A model generated the notes under the pieces. The model did not search any database. It had not been told where the DNA came from and was given only the letters and a program-made list of their open reading frames with translations. Both the position numbers and the translations under genes were made by a program. Positions 8,255-16,910 of a stretch of DNA of 56,483 nucleotides are shown piece by piece; positions within the stretch are counted from its first letter, which is position 1, and the number at the start of each line of letters is the position of its first letter. Source of the DNA: Pleomorphomonas sp. GTDB lineage: Bacteria; Pseudomonadota; Alphaproteobacteria; Rhizobiales; Pleomorphomonadaceae. Location: NCBI GenBank assembly GCA_029976075.1, contig JARKNW010000004.1, positions 1 through 56,483 of the forward strand, read 5' to 3'.

Positions 8255-10141
8255 ATGTTTAGCAAAGTGACGACCGACGACCTTGATCTCAGGGATCTAT
8301 TCAACGCATCAGCGAATGCCTATGTCATTTTTACCAGAGACTTGGTTATCGCCGGTTGTAACGACGCCTACCTCAAGGCCGTTGGCCGCGACAGCAGGGA
8401 CGAAATTATCGGACGCCCCCTGTTCGAGGCCTTCCCAGCCGACCCGGCTTCCGATGAATATCGCGCCCTGACGGCGTCGTTCAGTCGTGTGCTTGCCACC
8501 AACCAGCCAGATCACATCGCGCTCATCCCTTACAATACATCGAGGCCCGACGAGCCCCCGGTTGTTCGTTACTGGAGTGCTACTCACACTCCTCTCCGAA
8601 ACAAAGACGGCGAACTTGCCTATATACTCCAGCACACCGAGGACGTGACTGAACTTCAGGCGTTGCGGCAGCGCGACGCGCGCGGCAACATGGCCGAATC
8701 CGGGGTCTTGGCGCGCGCACAGGCCGTTCAGACGGCCAGTGAAAAAGTATTCGGGGAAATCGCCCTGTTGCGCGACCTGTTTGAACAGGCGCCAGGCTTT
8801 ATCGCCGTCCTGATGGGGCCGAACCACGTTTTTCAAGAGGCCAACGAAGCCTATCGGCGACTGGTCGGACGCGACAATCTGATAGGTCGCCCGCTCGCCG
8901 AGGCATTGCCGGAAATTGTCCAACAGGGCTTCGTCGAGGTCCTCGATCGCGTTCGTCGAACAGGCGAGCCCTATGCGGGCCAAGCCGTGCCGGTTTATCT
9001 GCAGGGCAATGAAAAGACTCAGCCGGAGCTCCGGCACGTCGACTTCGTCTACCAACCGATCCGCGACGCCGCAGGCGATGTGACCGGCATCTTCGTTCAG
9101 GGCCACGACGTGACAGAACGTTGGCGTGCCCAACGTGATTTGCAACGCCAGACCGAGCTCCTGCGGCTCGCTCAGGACGGGGGCGGCTTCGGCACCTACG
9201 ACTGGGACCTTAAGACCAACAGGATCAACGGCACCCGGCTGTTCCGCGAGTTGTTCCATCTGCCGAGGACATCCGAAGGCGTGCCCATCGAAGAAGTGCT
9301 CCATCGCATCCATCCTGACGACATGGAGCGCATGAAAGGCTTCGTTGACAGCGTGAGCGCCGACATCGAGACCCAGCATGAGTTCAAGCTGCTGATCGAC
9401 GACCGCATCACCTGGGTCGGGGCCCGCGGCACCATCGTCCGCGATGCCCATGGCGAGCCCGAGCGCGTACTCGGAGCCGTACATGATCTCACACAGCGCA
9501 AGCAGATCGAGGAGCGGCTCGACATGGTGGCACGCGAGAGCGCCCATCGCGTCAAGAACATCCTGACGATCATGCAGATCATCGCCGAGAACACCTTGCG
9601 CCGCGCGCCCACGCTGGAAAACGCCCGCAGGAGTTTGGGCGACCGCATCTCCGCCCTCAACCAGGCACAAATCCGCATCCTGGCCGGCCCCAAGGACAGT
9701 CGCCTCGAGACCATCGTCCGCGACACGTTCACCATCACCTATCAGCTTGACGACCGCGTCGTCATCGACGCCGATGGCGATGCGGAGCTTGCGCCGCGCA
9801 CCGGACTAGGGCTGGCGCTCGCCCTGCATGAACTGATCACCAACGCCCTGAAATACGGCGCTCTTTCGGTTCCCGAGGGCAAGGTGGCGATCAGTTGGAC
9901 CCTGACGCCCTGCCCGACGTCGGGCACGCTCCGTGTCACTCTCGACTGGCGCGAATTGGGGGGACCGCCGGTGACCGGCACGGCCGGCAAGGGCTTCGGC
10001 TCGATGCTGATCCGCAACAGCCTTGCCCACGATCAGGCCGGCCGCGCCGACTGGAGCGCCGACCCTGACGGCGTCCGCTGCCGGTTCATCTTCACCGCCA
10101 AGCCGGTCACGGGCGAAGCGCGGGAAGACTTGGCGAGCTGA
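8255..10141 (+). CDS. Multi-PAS HWE-family sensor histidine kinase
   Basis: A 628-residue soluble kinase with no membrane segments. Three PAS-like domains occupy roughly 10-135, 170-290 and 300-415. An HWE-type dimerisation domain follows, with the phospho-acceptor His431 in ESAHRVKNIL, then an ATPase domain with LHELITNALKYGALS and the WRELGGP segment typical of the HWE class. This class is most common in Alphaproteobacteria and includes blue-light and general-stress sensors. The first PAS lacks the GRNCRFLQ-type flavin-binding cysteine motif, so light sensing is not supported. The ATG at 8255 is preferred over a TTG 48 bases upstream. No response regulator is adjacent, so the partner is unknown. 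Confidence 0.88.
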   Translation: MFSKVTTDDLDLRDLFNASANAYVIFTRDLVIAGCNDAYLKAVGRDSRDEIIGRPLFEAFPADPASDEYRALTASFSRVLATNQPDHIALIPYNTSRPDEPPVVRYWSATHTPLRNKDGELAYILQHTEDVTELQALRQRDARGNMAESGVLARAQAVQTASEKVFGEIALLRDLFEQAPGFIAVLMGPNHVFQEANEAYRRLVGRDNLIGRPLAEALPEIVQQGFVEVLDRVRRTGEPYAGQAVPVYLQGNEKTQPELRHVDFVYQPIRDAAGDVTGIFVQGHDVTERWRAQRDLQRQTELLRLAQDGGGFGTYDWDLKTNRINGTRLFRELFHLPRTSEGVPIEEVLHRIHPDDMERMKGFVDSVSADIETQHEFKLLIDDRITWVGARGTIVRDAHGEPERVLGAVHDLTQRKQIEERLDMVARESAHRVKNILTIMQIIAENTLRRAPTLENARRSLGDRISALNQAQIRILAGPKDSRLETIVRDTFTITYQLDDRVVIDADGDAELAPRTGLGLALALHELITNALKYGALSVPEGKVAISWTLTPCPTSGTLRVTLDWRELGGPPVTGTAGKGFGSMLIRNSLAHDQAGRADWSADPDGVRCRFIFTAKPVTGEAREDLAS

Positions 10142-10159
10142 CGCTTTCTACTGGATGCC

Positions 10160-10492
10160 TCAGGCCTCTGAAAAGCTCAGCGTGACATAGCCCGGGCGCG
10201 AAAGACCGGCGAGCAACTGACGAACCACCTTGCCGATGGCCGCCTTTTCCCTGGACCGAGCGCAGCACTGATAGTTGCGATAAGAGAAGCTGCTTCTGTA
10301 GACGCCGAGTTTCTCGAAATTCATCTCTATGTCACGCAACAACATCACCTGCGCTAGATCGGTAATTCCGTCATAATAGCAGTTGGCAACGTGGACAACT
10401 TCATAAAGAGGACTTCCCTTGTCCAGCTCACCCATGCTGTAGAGCGCGAATCCCTCCCGAACCTTGGCAACGATGGACGAAGGAAGGCGCAT
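10160..10492 (-). CDS. Hypothetical 110-residue protein
   Basis: I do not recognise this family. The start at 10492 (MRLPSS) is supported by a GGAGAG just upstream; a longer form would begin at 10507. The protein is soluble-looking, with no signal peptide or membrane segment. It contains two adjacent Cys (CC) in NYQCCARSREKAAIGKVVRQ and a central acidic, hydrophobic part. It is convergent with the HWE kinase, 18 bases from its stop. A role in that signalling pathway is possible but unsupported. Confidence 0.55.
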   Translation of the reverse strand: MRLPSSIVAKVREGFALYSMGELDKGSPLYEVVHVANCYYDGITDLAQVMLLRDIEMNFEKLGVYRSSFSYRNYQCCARSREKAAIGKVVRQLLAGLSRPGYVTLSFSEA

Positions 10493-10689
10493 ATTTCTCT
10501 CCAGCAAATCTACGCTGGATGATCTTTAAAAAAGCGTCCAATTGTCAATAAAAATTACTCATCGTGAATTCATTATTCGCGACAGACCTATCCGACAAAC
10601 CGCCTGGCCCTGACATTTATGCCTAGACCAATTGCGGAAGATTAACGAATATAGTCCGCAGTACCGTGCTTCTTCTTCGAAACAGAAGA

Positions 10690-12018
10690 TCAGACGGCGC
10701 GTGGCAGGCGGATTTCCACCCTGAGTCCCGATGCATCCTCTCGGTTGCCGATGATCAGCCTTGCCCCGATCCGTTGAGCGGCGAGCTCGGCAATCGTCAG
10801 GCCGAGGCCGCTACCCGTCGCGCTCCTGTGGCGACCCCGAAAGAACCGGCGCGTAACCTCGTTGAGTTCGTTCTCGGGAATGCCGGGGCCCTGATCCTCG
10901 ATGGCAAGTCCGGCGCCGTTCGGCAGAGCGGACCAGACGATGCGACCGGGCGAGATCATGTGCTCAGCCGCGTTTTCCTGCAGATTGCGAACGACGAGAT
11001 AAAGGCTGTCGCGATCGAGCCGCATCACTAGCCCGTCGAGCGTGCCGTCGATCACCACGATGATTTCTTCCCGGCGCGGCAAGCCGGCCACCACTTCGCG
11101 AACCAATGTGCCGAGATTCACCATGTCGCCGTCGGTATCGGCCGTCGGCAGCGCCTCAAGTCGTGCAAGCGCCAGCAACTGACGAACCGGGCGGCTGGCC
11201 CGGTCGACTGACGCGATGATCTGTCGGAGTGCGCCATCGCGCGTTGGTGCATCCTTCGCGGCCAGCGCCACTTGCGCTTGGGTCTTCAGGCCGGCGAGCG
11301 GTGTCTTGAGCTCGTGGGCGGCGAAAGCGGTCATCTCCTTTTCGTGCCGAAGCGCGGTCTCTACCTTGGTGAAAAGGCCATTCAACGCGACGATCAGCGG
11401 GCGCACTTCGTCGGGCGTTCCGGCATCGTCGACCGGGCGGATATCGTTGCCGTCGCGGCTAGATATCTCGCCGGTGACGCGACGAAGCGGCGCCAGCCCG
11501 CGGCCAAGGCTCATCCAGATCATCGCGCCAAGCAGCGGCACAGCAAGAAGCGCCGGCCCGACGAGACCGACGATCAGGTCACGCGCCAGCCGGGCGCGCA
11601 GTCCCAGCCGATCTCCGACCGCTACGCGTACGCCATGCTCGGGGTCGACCACCGTGTAGACGCGCCAAGCCTCGCCATTCATCAGGCGATCCGAAAACCC
11701 CTCCCTCTCTTCGGCGAGATTGCCTTCCGGCGCACCGCCCGACTTGGCAAGCAGCCGGCCACTCATCGACCAGACCTGACATGAAAGCTGCCGGTTATAG
11801 GTGAAGTCGGCCGCCGAGGCGGCGGCGACGCCGCCATTCTCCAGGTTGGAGCTCGCCACCATGGAGTGAACCATTCGGGCGGCTTCCTGCAGGCGGGTGT
11901 CGAGCACATGCTCGAGATCGGCCCGGTTGGCAAAGTAAATCCAGGCCACCGCGCAAATCCAGATGGCGGCAGTGGCAGAGGTGAGCAGCAGAAACAGCCG
12001 GCGACGCAACGAGGTCAT
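10690..12018 (-). CDS. Two-component sensor kinase, PmrB/QseC-like
   Basis: A 442-residue inner-membrane histidine kinase. Membrane segments at about 8-30 and 148-170 enclose a periplasmic domain of about 117 residues, followed by a HAMP-like linker, the HisKA box HELKTPL with His235, and an ATPase domain with DQGPGIPENEL and GSGLGLTIAELA. The architecture matches the QseC/PmrB/TctE group. The periplasmic domain contains one ExxE (residues 103-106), a motif used for Fe(III) sensing in Salmonella PmrB, but a single occurrence is weak evidence. Its start overlaps the stop of the response-regulator gene by four bases. Signal unknown. Confidence 0.85.
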   Translation of the reverse strand: MTSLRRRLFLLLTSATAAIWICAVAWIYFANRADLEHVLDTRLQEAARMVHSMVASSNLENGGVAAASAADFTYNRQLSCQVWSMSGRLLAKSGGAPEGNLAEEREGFSDRLMNGEAWRVYTVVDPEHGVRVAVGDRLGLRARLARDLIVGLVGPALLAVPLLGAMIWMSLGRGLAPLRRVTGEISSRDGNDIRPVDDAGTPDEVRPLIVALNGLFTKVETALRHEKEMTAFAAHELKTPLAGLKTQAQVALAAKDAPTRDGALRQIIASVDRASRPVRQLLALARLEALPTADTDGDMVNLGTLVREVVAGLPRREEIIVVIDGTLDGLVMRLDRDSLYLVVRNLQENAAEHMISPGRIVWSALPNGAGLAIEDQGPGIPENELNEVTRRFFRGRHRSATGSGLGLTIAELAAQRIGARLIIGNREDASGLRVEIRLPRAV

Positions 12019-12677
12019 GACTCGCCCCTCAGTCGGTAGCCGAGCCCTCGCACCGTTTCGATCGCCGTCCGCCCGACCTTGGCACGCAGGTTGTGGATGT
12101 GCACCTCGACGGCGTTGCTCTCCACCTCCTCCTGCCAGCCGTAGAGCCGGTCTTCAAGCTCGGCGCGCGACCGGATGACGCCGGGCCACTCCATCAGCGC
12201 AGAGAGCACTGCGAACTCCCGTCGCGACAGCGACACCGCCTTGCCGCGCACCGTCACGATGGAGGTGGCGGGATCGAGCACGATGCCGGCCGCCTCGAGC
12301 AAGGGACCGGCGCGCCCCTCGCCGCGCCGGGCAATGGCGCGTAGCCGGGCTGCCAGTTCGTCGAGATCGAAGGGCTTACCGAGATAGTCGTCGGCACCGG
12401 CATCAAGGCCGGCAATCCGGTCTGTCGTCTCGTCGAGGGCTGTCAGAAGCAGCACAGGCGTCGCATCGCCCCGACGACGAAGGCTGGCGAGAATGTCGAG
12501 GCCGGCACCATCGGGCAGCATGCGATCAAGCACTACCGCGTCGAACCGCGCGGCCGAGAGTGCAGCTTGGGCATCAGCCACTGTGGACACCACGTCGACC
12601 GTGGAGCCGGCCAGCCCCAGCCCGACCTTCAGCCCGTCGGCCAGCACGGGATCGTCCTCGACCACCAAGATGCGCAT
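12015..12677 (-). CDS. OmpR-family response regulator, PmrA/QseB-like
   Basis: A 220-residue regulator. The receiver domain has acidic residues in VVEDDP, the phospho-acceptor Asp51 in VVLDRMLPD, and a conserved Lys in YLGKPFDLDEL. A C-terminal winged helix ends in AIETVRGLGYRLR. The start at 12677 (MRILVVEDD) is canonical; an upstream codon at 12704 would add nine residues. It shares an operon with the kinase and is divergent from dsbD. The intergenic region holds a CTTAAG-N5-CTTAAG repeat, the arrangement bound by PmrA in enterics, which suggests autoregulation and control of the divergent operon. Confidence 0.87.
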   Translation of the reverse strand: MRILVVEDDPVLADGLKVGLGLAGSTVDVVSTVADAQAALSAARFDAVVLDRMLPDGAGLDILASLRRRGDATPVLLLTALDETTDRIAGLDAGADDYLGKPFDLDELAARLRAIARRGEGRAGPLLEAAGIVLDPATSIVTVRGKAVSLSRREFAVLSALMEWPGVIRSRAELEDRLYGWQEEVESNAVEVHIHNLRAKVGRTAIETVRGLGYRLRGES

Positions 12678-12727
12678 TCCGCTTTTCCCCAGACCTCGCG
12701 CCAATCCCCCCGATGGACTCCACTCGC

Positions 12728-12744
12728 CTTAAGGCTGGCTTAAG
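12728..12744. promoter_or_regulatory. PmrA-box-like direct repeat between the regulator gene and dsbD
   Basis: CTTAAG-GCTGG-CTTAAG is two identical hexamers with an 11-base period, the form bound by PmrA and other OmpR-family regulators. Because each hexamer is itself palindromic, the site reads the same in both directions and could serve both divergent promoters. A CACTAT sequence at 12754-12759 is a possible -10 for dsbD. Confidence 0.65.
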
Positions 12745-12797
12745 GTCGGGCGACACTATGCACCTTGTCCAGCGGAATCAGCGAGGCGACCGGCGGC

Positions 12798-14567
12798 ATG
12801 TATCCTTCGATCAAGGCGAGATGGACTCTCATCCTTCTGCTGCCGCTCATGCTTTTTTCGCTCGTCGCCCAAGCCGGAACACCAGCTCCGGCCGACAAGG
12901 TATTCATGCTCGGCGCCAGCCGCGACGGTGGCGGCACCTTGCGCCTCGCCTGGACGATTGCATCCGGCGCCTATCTCTATCGCGACAGCTTGAAGGCGAC
13001 GCTCGCCGGCAGCGATCTCGTCCTCGTCCCGCCGCCGGGCGAAACCAAGGACGATCCCAACTTCGGCCCGGTCCAAGTCTACCATGGCGCTGTCGCCGTG
13101 ACGCTAGCCGACCTGCCGCAAAGCGGCGCCCTGGAGGTCACCTATCAAGGCTGCGCGGAGTCCGGCATCTGCTATCCGCCGGTCAGAAGCCGGGTCGATC
13201 TCGCTGCGCTCACCGTTACTCCACGGCCGCGCGCCTCGCTCCTGACGAACACGCCGCAACCGCCTGCGGTTCCCCTCCCTGCCTTGCCCCCAGGCGGAAC
13301 GCCTGATGAGGCAAAGGCCGACGCGGCGCTGTCTGGCGGCCTCCTTGCCGTCGTTCCCGCCTTCGTCGGCTTCGGACTGCTGCTCGCCTTCACCCCTTGC
13401 GTCTTCCCGATGATCCCCATTCTCTCGGGGCTGCTGGTAGGCGCCGTGCGCCCCTCGGCAGCGCGCGGCTTCATGCTGTCGGCAGCCTACGTGCTGGCCA
13501 TGGCTGCGGCCTATGGACTTGCCGGTCTCGTCGCCGGCTGGAGCGGCGCCAACATCCAGGCTCTCCTGCAGACGCCTGTGGTGCTGACCCTGTCGGCCGC
13601 CGTCTTCGTCCTGCTGGCGCTCGCCATGTTCGGCTTGTTCGAACTGACGCTGCCTTCCGCCATCGTGACGCGGATCGCCGCTTTGCCGGTGCGCGGTGGT
13701 TCGCTCGGCGGAGCCGCCCTGCTCGGTTTCGGCTCGGCTCTGGTGATCGGCCCCTGCGTCACCCCGCCGCTCGCCGCCGCCATGCTCTACGCCATCGACA
13801 CCGGCAACGCGGCGCGCGGCGGCCTGGCGCTGTTCTCCCTCGGCCTCGGCATGGGGCTGCCGCTGGTGCTGGCCGGAACCTTCGGGGGACACCTGCTGCC
13901 GAAGTCCGGTCCTTGGCTTGCGGGCTTCCGACGCCTTTTCGGGCTGATCTTTCTTGGCGTCGCCGTCATGCTGGTCACGCGGCTCATGCCGGGAGCGAAG
14001 ACCCTGGCACTGTGGGGCGTATGGGCCATTGTCGCCTCCACATTTCTCGGCACCTTCGACAGGTTAGACCGCACAAGCCCCTGGAATGCCCGCGTCACCA
14101 AGGCCGCCGGCCTTTCCGCCGCGCTCTATGGAGCAATCCTGATCGTTGGAGCGGCTGGTGGTAGCAGCGATCCTTTGCGTCCACTCGCCTTCCTTGCCGG
14201 TCGCGATACCACCGAAACCGCCGCCCTTCGCCTGACGCAGCCGGCCGACTTCGACCGCGTCTTCGCCACAAAGGCGTCTGCCGGCAAGCCGGTGCTGGTT
14301 CTTTTCACCGCCGACTGGTGTACCGTCTGCAAATCCAACGAAAAGATCCTGGCAAGACCGGACATCAGTGCCCGTCTGGCACGGACGCCGCGCATCGCCA
14401 TCGACATCACCGCCCAAAACGCCGAAGCCGAGGAACTTATGGCACGTTTCCGCGTAGTCGGACCGCCAGCCTTGTTCCTGCTCGACGCTGGCGGGCGTGA
14501 AGTTCCCGGTTCCCGGCTGATCGGCGCGGTCAGCGCCACCGATCTCTCCGCCCGCCTCGCCACTTGA
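12798..14567 (+). CDS. dsbD: Thiol:disulfide interchange protein DsbD
   Basis: Passes electrons from cytoplasmic thioredoxin across the inner membrane to periplasmic thiol proteins. The 589-residue protein has a signal peptide (about 1-26) and a periplasmic alpha domain with the Cys119/Cys125 pair in CAESGICYPP. Eight or so membrane segments follow, with the paired Cys in TPCVFPM and GPCVTPP. The C-terminal thioredoxin-like gamma domain has WCTVCK. All six redox cysteines are present, so it should be active. The ATG at 12798 puts the signal peptide at the N-terminus. It begins an operon with the thioredoxin-like gene 21 bases downstream. Confidence 0.92.
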   Translation: MYPSIKARWTLILLLPLMLFSLVAQAGTPAPADKVFMLGASRDGGGTLRLAWTIASGAYLYRDSLKATLAGSDLVLVPPPGETKDDPNFGPVQVYHGAVAVTLADLPQSGALEVTYQGCAESGICYPPVRSRVDLAALTVTPRPRASLLTNTPQPPAVPLPALPPGGTPDEAKADAALSGGLLAVVPAFVGFGLLLAFTPCVFPMIPILSGLLVGAVRPSAARGFMLSAAYVLAMAAAYGLAGLVAGWSGANIQALLQTPVVLTLSAAVFVLLALAMFGLFELTLPSAIVTRIAALPVRGGSLGGAALLGFGSALVIGPCVTPPLAAAMLYAIDTGNAARGGLALFSLGLGMGLPLVLAGTFGGHLLPKSGPWLAGFRRLFGLIFLGVAVMLVTRLMPGAKTLALWGVWAIVASTFLGTFDRLDRTSPWNARVTKAAGLSAALYGAILIVGAAGGSSDPLRPLAFLAGRDTTETAALRLTQPADFDRVFATKASAGKPVLVLFTADWCTVCKSNEKILARPDISARLARTPRIAIDITAQNAEAEELMARFRVVGPPALFLLDAGGREVPGSRLIGAVSATDLSARLAT

Positions 14568-14588
14568 ACCCCGCACGAAAGGATTCCC

Positions 14589-15218
14589 ATGCAACGACGC
14601 ACTTTTCTCGCCGGCGCCGGCGCCACGTTGGCCGCCGCTCTTGGCATGGGAAGCTGGCCGGCGCTGGCCGCCAAGGTGAGCCTCGACGACGTCCTTCACG
14701 ATCCCGACGCCCCGGAAGGCGGCAATCCCAAGGGCGACCTCACCCTCGTCGCCTTCGTCGACTACAACTGCCCCTTCTGCAAGAAGGCCGAGCCGGACCT
14801 CGCCCGCGCGGTGCGTGAGGACGGCAACATCCGCCTCGTCTACAAGGACTGGCCAATCCTGACCCAAGCCTCCGTCTACGGCTCCCGCATGGCGCTGGCT
14901 GCCCGCTATCAGGACGGCTACGAACGCGCCCACCGTGCGCTGATGTCCATATCGGGCCGGAGCGTGTCGCAGGAGGACATGGAAAAGGCCATCGCAGCTG
15001 CCGGCATCGACATGCCGCGCCTGAAGGCGGATCTCGACGCCAAGGCGAAGGACATCACTGCGCTCCTGGCTCGCAACATGGATCAGGCGGACGCTCTTGG
15101 ACTTCAGGGCACGCCGACCTATCTTGTCGGACCGCTTCTTGCTTCGACACTCGACTACGACGGCTTCCGGGAAATCATCGCCGAGGCGCGTCGCCAACAG
15201 GCCGGAGACAGCAAATGA
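14589..15218 (+). CDS. Periplasmic DsbA/DsbG-like thioredoxin-fold protein
   Basis: A 209-residue exported thiol oxidoreductase. The N-terminus MQRRTFLAGAGATLAAALG is a signal peptide with an RR pair but no full Tat consensus. The CPFC active site is at residues 61-64, and the cis-Pro loop reads QGTPTYLV. The size fits the monomeric DsbA_FrnE/Com1 type. Being next to dsbD suggests it is kept reduced and works as a reductase or isomerase partner, as DsbC/DsbG or ScsC do, rather than as an oxidant. That is inference. Its stop overlaps the start of the L,D-transpeptidase gene by four bases. Confidence 0.88.
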   Translation: MQRRTFLAGAGATLAAALGMGSWPALAAKVSLDDVLHDPDAPEGGNPKGDLTLVAFVDYNCPFCKKAEPDLARAVREDGNIRLVYKDWPILTQASVYGSRMALAARYQDGYERAHRALMSISGRSVSQEDMEKAIAAAGIDMPRLKADLDAKAKDITALLARNMDQADALGLQGTPTYLVGPLLASTLDYDGFREIIAEARRQQAGDSK

Positions 15219-15844
15219 GACTTGGGGCGATCATTGCCATCCTTACCCTTCCGTTCCTGCTGGCCGCCTGTATAGGCTCGCCCTACAGCGCCGCCGACCA
15301 GACAGTCGTCTACCTCCGGCCCAATGGCAGCCCGGGGAGCTATGCCGGCGGACCGGCGCCGCAGTATCTCCGGCAGGAAGTGGTCGACCCGACCGGCGCC
15401 ACCCCCGGCACCATCGTCGTCGATCCGGCCAACCGCTATCTTTACTACGTCGAGGATAACGGCATGGCGATCCGCTACGGCGTCGGTGTCGGCAGGGCCG
15501 GCATGGAATGGTCGGGGCAGGCCAAGGTGGCCTTCAAGCGCGAATGGCCGCGATGGACGCCCACCAAGGACATGATCGCCCGCGATCCCAAGCGCTACGC
15601 CCAATGGGCCGACGGCATGGACGGTGGCGAGGGCAATCCGCTCGGCGCCCGTGCTCTCTACCTGTTCGAGGGGGGCAAGGACACGCTCTATCGCATCCAT
15701 GGCACCAACGAGCCTGCCTCGATCGGAAAGGCCATGTCGTCGGGTTGCATCCGCATGATGAACGAGGACGTGATGGATCTCTACGACCGCGCGCCGGTCG
15801 GGACGCCGGTGATCGTGCTGCCGGCCCATCAGGCTCTCAGCTGA
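15215..15844 (+). CDS. L,D-transpeptidase lipoprotein (YkuD / ErfK-YbiS-YcfS-YnhG family)
   Basis: A 209-residue envelope enzyme expected to form 3-3 peptidoglycan cross-links or attach proteins to peptidoglycan. A lipoprotein signal ends in LLAAC (Cys19). The YkuD domain spans about 65-205, with the signature HGTNEP and the catalytic Cys in SSGCIRM, followed by the conserved Arg. The catalytic cysteine must stay reduced, which fits the translational coupling with the DsbA/DsbG-like gene and dsbD. The gene ends the three-gene operon; no clear terminator is visible before 16107. Confidence 0.9.
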   Translation: MRLGAIIAILTLPFLLAACIGSPYSAADQTVVYLRPNGSPGSYAGGPAPQYLRQEVVDPTGATPGTIVVDPANRYLYYVEDNGMAIRYGVGVGRAGMEWSGQAKVAFKREWPRWTPTKDMIARDPKRYAQWADGMDGGEGNPLGARALYLFEGGKDTLYRIHGTNEPASIGKAMSSGCIRMMNEDVMDLYDRAPVGTPVIVLPAHQALS

Positions 15845-16107
15845 AACCGACCGCAACCGGCAGTCCATCCCAGGCCCCGGCCGGCACGAGCCGGCAACAG
15901 GAGGCCCAGGATGGGCGCCGGCTCGAAGTGAAGAACCAGAATGTGGGAGACGGACCAGTTCTCTTCGAGCAGCGACAAGTTCGAGTATGCTCGAAGTGAC
16001 TATGGCCGGGCCAAATGTAGCTCGTGTGACAGCGGCGACCAAAGCCGCCACAATCTCGCCCTTTTTACGCCAGCTCGGAGAAACCACTAAAGCATTACCC
16101 CTAATAG

Positions 16108-16755
16108 CTAATCGCTGTCGCTCCGGCCTGCCGCGTAGGCGGCCAGAAAGACATCCACGCCCGAGATGACGGCATGACGACGCTCGGCGTCGCTCATCGC
16201 CGTCTCGTCCCCGAGCATGGCGCGAAGCTGCAAATCGCCCCTCACAAGACCGATGAAATGCTTGGCCACGTCGCGGCTGTCCGCGCGGCGCAGCAGCCCG
16301 GTCGACATGGCCGTGTCGAACAGAGCTGCCAGACGGCCGATCAGCCGGTTCGGACCGTTCTCGTAAAACAGCATTCCGAGCTCAGGAAAGCGCCTCGCCT
16401 CGGCGCTGACCATCCGGTTGGACGCCACCGTGTCGGGATGCAGCAGAAGCTCGAGAACGGCAGAGGCCAGCCGCTCGACTTTCTTGCGCAAGTCGTCGGC
16501 CCCGGTAACACCGGACAGGGCACCCGACGCAAATCGATCGCCAGCCGTGGCCCAGATCACCGCCGAGAACAGCTCGTCGCGACTGCCGTAATGCGCATAG
16601 AGCGTCGCCTTGCTGACACCGGCCTCCTGGGCGATCGCCTCCATGGTGGTTTCGGAAAAGCCCCGGCTCAGGAAAAGCCGATTGGCCGCCTCGAATATGC
16701 GCTGAACCGTGCGCGCGCCCCGCGTCCGCAGCTTGTGCCCCTCAGCCTCTGCCAT
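16108..16755 (-). CDS. TetR-family transcriptional regulator
   Basis: A 215-residue regulator with an N-terminal helix-turn-helix (about residues 14-60: TMEAIAQEAGVSKATLYAHYGSR) and a helical ligand domain resembling the AefR-like group. It is divergent from the nitronate monooxygenase gene, and a TGAACG-N4-CGTTCA palindrome lies 21 bases upstream of its start. It most likely represses itself and the divergent pair. The ligand is unknown. Confidence 0.88.
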   Translation of the reverse strand: MAEAEGHKLRTRGARTVQRIFEAANRLFLSRGFSETTMEAIAQEAGVSKATLYAHYGSRDELFSAVIWATAGDRFASGALSGVTGADDLRKKVERLASAVLELLLHPDTVASNRMVSAEARRFPELGMLFYENGPNRLIGRLAALFDTAMSTGLLRRADSRDVAKHFIGLVRGDLQLRAMLGDETAMSDAERRHAVISGVDVFLAAYAAGRSDSD

Positions 16756-16775
16756 CCTCGTCTCGCATTCGTTAT

Positions 16776-16791
16776 TGAACGCACTCGTTCA
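16776..16791. promoter_or_regulatory. TetR-type operator
   Basis: TGAACG-CACT-CGTTCA is a 6+4+6 inverted repeat between the TetR gene and the monooxygenase gene. It is flanked on both sides by GTTATTGA-like sequence. Position and symmetry fit the binding site of the adjacent TetR protein. Confidence 0.6.
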
Positions 16792-16910
16792 GTTATTGAC
16801 GTCCATTGACAATACTCCTAGCTTTTACGGCGGGAAATGAAAACCGGATCGTTCGCTATCTTCTTCGGACGCCCCGGCCCGGTGCGATGCAGCACCGACA
16901 GGAGAAGACC

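Noticed and set aside
8309..9670. Minus-strand open frame of 453 codons opposite the HWE kinase
   Set aside because: The kinase on the plus strand is certain; the antisense product has no recognisable domain.
8255..10141. LOV-type blue-light kinase
   Set aside because: HWE kinases are often light sensors, but none of the PAS domains shows the flavin-binding NCRFLQ cysteine motif.
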